NCBI GenBank assembly: GCA_965227315.1
Contig: OZ245737.1
Location: 2,914,001-2,978,000, forward strand
DNA length: 64,000 nucleotides
DNA from: JANQHS01 sp965227315
GTDB taxonomy: Bacteria; Bacteroidota; Bacteroidia; Cytophagales; CCMP332
Reading direction: 5' to 3'
Shown here piece after piece: positions 59,941-64,000 of the stretch. Under the pieces are notes generated by a model that saw nothing but the letters and a program-made list of their open reading frames with translations, searched no databases and had not been told where the DNA came from. The position numbers were made by a program, and so were the translations under genes. How positions within the stretch are numbered: position 1 is the first letter of the stretch; each line of letters starts with the position of its first letter.

Positions 59941-60366
59941 GTGGTAAAGGTAATTGAAAAGGAAGGAAAGAAATTTATCTGGGATCCGGTCAGAAAGAAG
60001 GAACTGGTGTACCAGCCCGAGGAATACCAAAGGCAAAGATTAGTTGAAATTCTTCATAGCAAGTATCGCTATCCTCTCGGGCTTTTCTCCCTGGAGTCCG
60101 GGTTACAGGTGGGGAAAATGAAAAAGCGCTATGATCTTATGGTTTTCAATTCGGATGGAAATCCGAGATTGTTGGCAGAATGCAAATCCGAATCGGTGAA
60201 GATCGACAACAATGCCTTGCTTCAACTCAGTCATTATAACAGCAAGATCAACGCTCCGGTATTGATCCTGTTCAACGGTAAGGACCTTTATTGCTGGGCT
60301 AAAAACAAAAAAGAGGAATACCAGCAACTCGCTGATATTCCTCCATATTCATCTAATTACTCTTAA
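59941..60366 (+). CDS. Stand-alone HsdR N-terminal domain protein
   Basis: 141 residues starting at GTG 59941. Fits the type I restriction enzyme R N-terminal domain (HSDR_N_2), a PD-(D/E)xK nuclease fold: RYDLMVFNSDGNPRLLAECKSE holds the D...ExK residues (AECK). No motor domain, methylase or specificity gene is near. Single-domain versions are common in Bacteroidota; their role is unknown. It ends convergent with ald (4-bp overlap). Confidence 0.82.
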   Translation: MVKVIEKEGKKFIWDPVRKKELVYQPEEYQRQRLVEILHSKYRYPLGLFSLESGLQVGKMKKRYDLMVFNSDGNPRLLAECKSESVKIDNNALLQLSHYNSKINAPVLILFNGKDLYCWAKNKKEEYQQLADIPPYSSNYS

Positions 60367-61478
60367 TTGAGAAAATCCTCAACGGGGTGATAAGGAAGAT
60401 CAAAGGCATCGGCAACACCTTTGTAGACCACCTTTCCGTCGATGATATTCAATCCAAGTTTTAATTCTCTGCTCTCGGAGCAGGCTTTTTTCCAACCTTT
60501 ATTGGCCAGTTCGATGGCATAGGGGAGAGTAGCATTGGTCAATGCCAGTGTAGAGGTGTAGGGCACGGCACCGGGCATATTCGCGACGCAGTAATGGGTC
60601 ACACCGTCAACGATGTATACGGGATCCTGGTGAGTAGTAGGCTTGGATGTTTCAAAGCAGCCTCCCTGGTCAATGGCGACGTCTACCAGCACCGTTCCGG
60701 GCCTCATATCTCCGAGCATATCCCTGGTGATCAGCTTAGGAGCCTTTGCTCCATGGATCAGAACAGCACCAATGATGAGGTCGTGATCAAGACTGAGTTC
60801 TCTCACCGAAAACTCACTTGACTTTAGAGTCTTGACATTGGCCGGCATTACATCATCCAGATAGCGAAGCCTGTCCAGGCTTAAGTCGAGAATGGTAACA
60901 TCGGCGCCCAGACCGGCAGCCATTTTTGCTGCCTCAGTTCCAACCACGCCGCCTCCAATGATCATAACCTTTGCAGGCTTAACCCCGGGAACACCTCCGA
61001 GCAGTATGCCTCTTCCCTTCAACGGCTTTTCCAAAAACTTGGCTCCTTGCTGAACAGACATTCTACCGGCAACCTCTGACATGGGCACCAGAAGCGGAAG
61101 GGTTCTGTTGTCGGCCTCAACGGTTTCATATGCAAGGCATACGGAACCGGATTCCATCATGGCCTTCGTCAATGGTTCATAACTGGCGAAATGAAAGTAG
61201 GTGAAAACAAGTTGATCTTTTTTGATCAGCTTATATTCTGGTTCAATGGGCTCTTTTACCTTGATGATCATTTCGGCGATCGCGTAGGTGTCCTCAATGC
61301 TGGGAAGCATTTCGGCCCCGGCCTTCATATAATCATCATCGCTAAACCCGCTGCCATCCCCAGCGGTACTCTGGACATATACTTTATGTGAGTTTTTGAC
61401 AAGTTCTCTTACGCCCGCAGGAGTGAGAGCTACCCTGTTTTCGTTGTTCTTGATTTCCTTTGGAACCCCAATGATCAT
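60363..61478 (-). CDS. ald: Alanine dehydrogenase
   Basis: 371 residues, NAD-dependent L-alanine to pyruvate plus ammonia. Start MIIGVPKEIKNNENRVALTPAGV is the family hallmark; KVKEPIEPEY holds a catalytic Lys region; the Rossmann loop VMIIGGGVVGTEAAKMAAGLGADV lies near residue 170, and HYCVANMPGAVPYTSTLALTNAT near residue 290. Located next to the DUF1573 gene on the same strand with 68 bp between. Confidence 0.96.
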   Translation of the reverse strand: MIIGVPKEIKNNENRVALTPAGVRELVKNSHKVYVQSTAGDGSGFSDDDYMKAGAEMLPSIEDTYAIAEMIIKVKEPIEPEYKLIKKDQLVFTYFHFASYEPLTKAMMESGSVCLAYETVEADNRTLPLLVPMSEVAGRMSVQQGAKFLEKPLKGRGILLGGVPGVKPAKVMIIGGGVVGTEAAKMAAGLGADVTILDLSLDRLRYLDDVMPANVKTLKSSEFSVRELSLDHDLIIGAVLIHGAKAPKLITRDMLGDMRPGTVLVDVAIDQGGCFETSKPTTHQDPVYIVDGVTHYCVANMPGAVPYTSTLALTNATLPYAIELANKGWKKACSESRELKLGLNIIDGKVVYKGVADAFDLPYHPVEDFLN

Positions 61479-61546
61479 GGTTGATGAATTTAGGCGGCTA
61501 AAATAATCAAGCCGATTTGAATCTTTACTATTTCAGGGCGACTGAA

Positions 61547-62302
61547 TTACTTGCTTCCACCCATAAAACTGGATCCACCCAGGGATTCAACCACGCTGAC
61601 TTTGAATTTGATCTTCTGGGCTGGTTTGGTGATGTCATTGGAATACAATGATATGACCTCATTGCCCTCAAATACGGCCTTCGGGATATATGAGAATTCA
61701 AAACTTTCAGATCCGCCGGCAGGAATAGCTTTGGGAGATTTCAAAAAGCTCACACAGTTGCATTTGCTTCTGAGAGAATTGATTGTAAGTTCTGATTTTC
61801 CGGTGTTCTCTATGGTGATCTTTTTGACAATGTTCTGCCCGATCTCAACGGTGCCAAGATTGTATTCGGACTTGTCAATGGTCAAAACCGGAGAGGCGGC
61901 AAGTTCTTCCTCCGTGTATTTTGGCTTGGGTGGCTCCCTTTCTACCATGCCTTTGATCTGCAGGACCTTGGTCGGTGTTGAGGAGTTCGAGGTTATGGTG
62001 ATGGACTTATGAAAATTGCCGGGCCTTCCCCTGCTGTTATAGCTCGCCTTGACCGAACCCTGATCGCCGGGCATTACTGGCTCCTTGGTCCAAAACGGTG
62101 TGGTACAGCCACAACTCGCCTTAACCTGAGAAATCACGATGGGTTGATCACCAACATTCGTGAATTTGAATTCATGGACTGCACGATCCCCTTCTTTGAT
62201 GGTTTCGAAATTGTGCATCTCCTCTTCGAATTGAAAAACCCCCTGAGCAAAAGAAAATACGGGGGAAAGGGCGATTAAAAATAGAATTACAGATTTCTTC
62301 AT
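61547..62302 (-). CDS. DUF1573 protein, exported, two domains
   Basis: 251 residues with signal peptide (MKKSVILFLIALSPVFSFAQ). Two DUF1573 repeats, each an Ig-like periplasmic module with a cysteine pair: KASCGCTTPFWTKEPV near residue 64 and RSKCNCVSFLKSP near residue 183. Family members are common in Bacteroidota but their function is unknown. A -7 box TATATTTG (62333-62340, minus strand) lies 31 bp upstream. Confidence 0.87.
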   Translation of the reverse strand: MKKSVILFLIALSPVFSFAQGVFQFEEEMHNFETIKEGDRAVHEFKFTNVGDQPIVISQVKASCGCTTPFWTKEPVMPGDQGSVKASYNSRGRPGNFHKSITITSNSSTPTKVLQIKGMVEREPPKPKYTEEELAASPVLTIDKSEYNLGTVEIGQNIVKKITIENTGKSELTINSLRSKCNCVSFLKSPKAIPAGGSESFEFSYIPKAVFEGNEVISLYSNDITKPAQKIKFKVSVVESLGGSSFMGGSK

Positions 62303-62332
62303 TCTCTTCCAGTAAATTGTTTAAGGAAGCTA

Positions 62333-62340
62333 CAAATATA
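62333..62340 (-). promoter_or_regulatory. -7 box of the DUF1573 gene
   Basis: TATATTTG on the minus strand, a perfect TAnnTTTG match about 31 bp upstream of the ATG. No matching -33 TTTG was seen at the usual distance. It shares the divergent region with the E1 promoter. Confidence 0.5.
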
Positions 62341-62375
62341 CAAAATGAGGCTGTTTTTGTGCATTTTTTTCCTCA

Positions 62376-62405
62376 TTGGAAGCCCATTCGGATTTATTAT
62401 TTTTG
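62376..62405 (+). promoter_or_regulatory. E1 promoter within an 8-bp dyad
   Basis: TTG at 62376-62378, 19-bp spacer, TATTTTTG at 62398-62405. A perfect inverted repeat CGGATTTA (62389-62396) / TAAATCCG (62408-62415) brackets the -7 box symmetrically, with 11 bp between the arms. The arms sit where a repressor could cover the promoter; this is inference. Confidence 0.65.
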
Positions 62406-62428
62406 GCTAAATCCGGAAGAAAAGTTTC

Positions 62429-64000
62429 ATGGCTAAAAGCAAATACACAGCAGCAAAGAAGAAAGAAATACTCAACGATTTTAAACTGGCGGTAGAAAGC
62501 AGGGAATGCAGCTATATCGGTAGGAAGGAGGTTTTCATGGGGAAAGCCAAATTCGGGATTTTCGGTGACGGAAAGGAGGTTCCTCAATTGGCCATGTCGA
62601 AGGTCTTTAGAAATGGCGATTTCCGATCGGGATATTATCGTGATCAGACTTTCATGATGTCCATCGGCCAATTGACCTCAAAACAATTCTTTGCTCAGCT
62701 CTATGCGGACACCTCGGTTGAACGCGAACCGGCAAGTGCAGGCCGAAGTATGAATGGTCATTTTGGGACGCGCAACCTTGATGATCAGGGGAACTGGAAG
62801 AACCTACTGGACCAAAAGAACTCCAGTGCTGACATTTCGCCCACCGGTTCTCAGATGCCAAGGCTTGTGGGGCTGGCATTTGCTTCCAAGGTATATAAAA
62901 GTGTAAAGGCCCTATCCAAGAAGAACAAGTTTTCAAACAAGGGAAATGAAATTGCCTTCGGCACCATAGGAAATGCCTCGACTTCCGAAGGGATGTTTTT
63001 TGAGAGCATCAACGCTGCCGGAGTTCTTCAGATCCCCATGATGATCTCGGTTTGGGATGATGACTACGGAATTTCTGTCCCCAAAAAATACCATACTGTA
63101 GGAGGGGATATCGGCAGAGCCCTTGAAGGGATGCAAAGGGATAAGGACAATCTGGGAATCGAAATAATAAAGGTCAACGGTTGGGATTATGAAGCCTGCA
63201 TTGAGGCCTATGAAAAGGCCGAAAAGATCTGTCGCGAAGAGCATGTTCCGGTTTTGGTGCATGTGCATGAACTGACCCAGCCCCAAGGGCATTCGACTTC
63301 CGGGTCCCATGAGCGCTATAAATCCAAGGAGAGGTTGCAATGGGAGAAGGAGCATGACTGTTTGAGCCAGATGAAAGCATGGATGGTCAAAGCGGGAATT
63401 GCCACGGCAGCTCAAATTGAAAAGGCAGAAAAAGAGGCCATTGAGACCGCCAAAAAGTCTCGGGCAGATGCATGGAAGGACTTTGTAGATTCCATGACCG
63501 ATGACCACAAAGAGGCGGTAAGGATCATTGATGTTCTTGGCAAGGCCTCAGGTAACGATGAGGTCTGGCAACTGAAGACCGATCTCGAAAAAACTTTGAA
63601 TCCAATTCGCCTTGATGCGATCAAAGCGGTGAAGCGCGCAATTTGGAAACTCAGAGATTCAAATCTTGATGAACTCGAAGAAGCCAAGGAGTATATCACC
63701 AGAACTGCTGAAGAAAACCATGATCGATATGGCTCTCATCTTTACAGCGAGTCTGATGAATCTGCCCTGAAGGTTGAAGAAATTGCACCCGAATTCGCGG
63801 AGGAAAAGAAGGTAGTAGATGGAAGAGAAGTGCTTCAGGCTAACTTCGATGCGATTTTCGAAAAATACAACGAGGTATTTGCCATAGGTGAAGATCTGGG
63901 AAAGATCGGAGATGTCAACCAGGGATTTGCCGGACTCCAGGATAAATTCGGAGAAGAACGCATCGCGGATACCGGGATACGCGAATGTACCATTCTGGGT
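62429..64000 (+). CDS. Fused alpha/beta E1 of a 2-oxo acid dehydrogenase (3' end cut by window)
   Basis: TPP-dependent E1 of a 2-oxoisovalerate (branched-chain) dehydrogenase type, 524 codons visible and open at the right edge. The alpha-like part carries GNASTSEGMFFESINAAGV (TPP-binding region near residue 188) and WDDDYGISVPKKYH. After a linker (residues ~430-460) the beta-like part begins (EVFAIGEDLGKIGDVNQGFAGL). Bacteroidota often carry the two E1 subunits as one protein. E2 lies at 34.6 kb. Start ATG 62429 follows a clear promoter. Confidence 0.9.
   Translation, partial: MAKSKYTAAKKKEILNDFKLAVESRECSYIGRKEVFMGKAKFGIFGDGKEVPQLAMSKVFRNGDFRSGYYRDQTFMMSIGQLTSKQFFAQLYADTSVEREPASAGRSMNGHFGTRNLDDQGNWKNLLDQKNSSADISPTGSQMPRLVGLAFASKVYKSVKALSKKNKFSNKGNEIAFGTIGNASTSEGMFFESINAAGVLQIPMMISVWDDDYGISVPKKYHTVGGDIGRALEGMQRDKDNLGIEIIKVNGWDYEACIEAYEKAEKICREEHVPVLVHVHELTQPQGHSTSGSHERYKSKERLQWEKEHDCLSQMKAWMVKAGIATAAQIEKAEKEAIETAKKSRADAWKDFVDSMTDDHKEAVRIIDVLGKASGNDEVWQLKTDLEKTLNPIRLDAIKAVKRAIWKLRDSNLDELEEAKEYITRTAEENHDRYGSHLYSESDESALKVEEIAPEFAEEKKVVDGREVLQANFDAIFEKYNEVFAIGEDLGKIGDVNQGFAGLQDKFGEERIADTGIRECTILG

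Noticed and set aside
62933..63508. Minus-strand frame of 191 codons at the right end
   Set aside because: The plus strand holds the fused E1 with clear TPP motifs; the E1 frame has no stop before the window edge.
1..64000. Mobile elements, CRISPR arrays, tRNA or rRNA genes, phage genes
   Set aside because: Read through both strands; no transposase, array of spaced repeats, or RNA gene signature was seen.

Overview
The window reads as chromosome of a Bacteroidota bacterium, most likely of the Cytophagales type. Evidence: promoters of the TTG/TTTG-N19-TAnnTTTG kind, almost no Shine-Dalgarno sequences, two secreted proteins with type IX secretion (T9SS) sorting tails, a fused 2-oxoacid dehydrogenase E1, and the gene order rplQ-carA-eno. 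There is no mobile element, CRISPR array, tRNA or rRNA.

Layout. 1-8446: rpoB (5' end cut by the window edge), rpoC and a DUF3467 gene. 8523-11821: rpsL-rpsG-fusA-rpsJ, with its own promoter and closed by a terminator. 11972-25922: the S10/spc/alpha ribosomal protein block with secY, infA and rpoA, started by a new promoter before rplC and re-entered by a second promoter before rpsH. A strong terminator follows rplQ. 25991-28711: carA, eno and an FtsB-like septum gene. 28747-41895: metabolic and mixed genes, including a malate/lactate dehydrogenase, propionyl-CoA carboxylase beta, M42 peptidase, GyrI-like protein, aroA, 2-oxoacid dehydrogenase E2, cinA, a cupin-methyltransferase fusion, meaB and a CHASE2 + FecR-like pair. 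41896-56592: pfkA and an envelope/glycan region with a polysaccharide-deacetylase-like protein, two sugar aminotransferases, two glycosyltransferases, a PIG-L deacetylase, a YfhO membrane protein and a NeuD-type acetyltransferase, interrupted by two T9SS cargo genes and a decayed glycosyltransferase copy. 56589-64000: clpP, fabH, amidohydrolase, a stand-alone HsdR-N-like protein, ald, a DUF1573 protein and the start of the fused E1 (cut by the right edge).

How genes connect. The first 26 kb is transcription and translation machinery. The E1 (62.4 kb), E2 (34.6 kb), propionyl-CoA carboxylase beta (30 kb) and MeaB (38.7 kb) genes fit a branched-chain amino acid to propionyl-CoA to methylmalonyl-CoA to succinyl-CoA route, although they are scattered. 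The glycan region looks like part of the synthesis of an amino-sugar-containing surface polymer.

Most notable observations: (1) rplD, an essential gene, carries a one-base frameshift near codon 29, probably a sequence error; (2) the intergenic stretch at 47.2-47.4 kb holds the decayed C-terminus of a second family 9 glycosyltransferase; (3) a cysteine-dioxygenase-like cupin is fused to a SAM methyltransferase; (4) a CHASE2 protein without output domain is coupled to a FecR-like secreted protein; (5) promoters in the ribosomal block are followed at once by a hairpin at the predicted transcript 5' end; (6) a perfect 8-bp dyad brackets the -7 box of the E1 promoter. I found no clear-cut new defence or mobile system.
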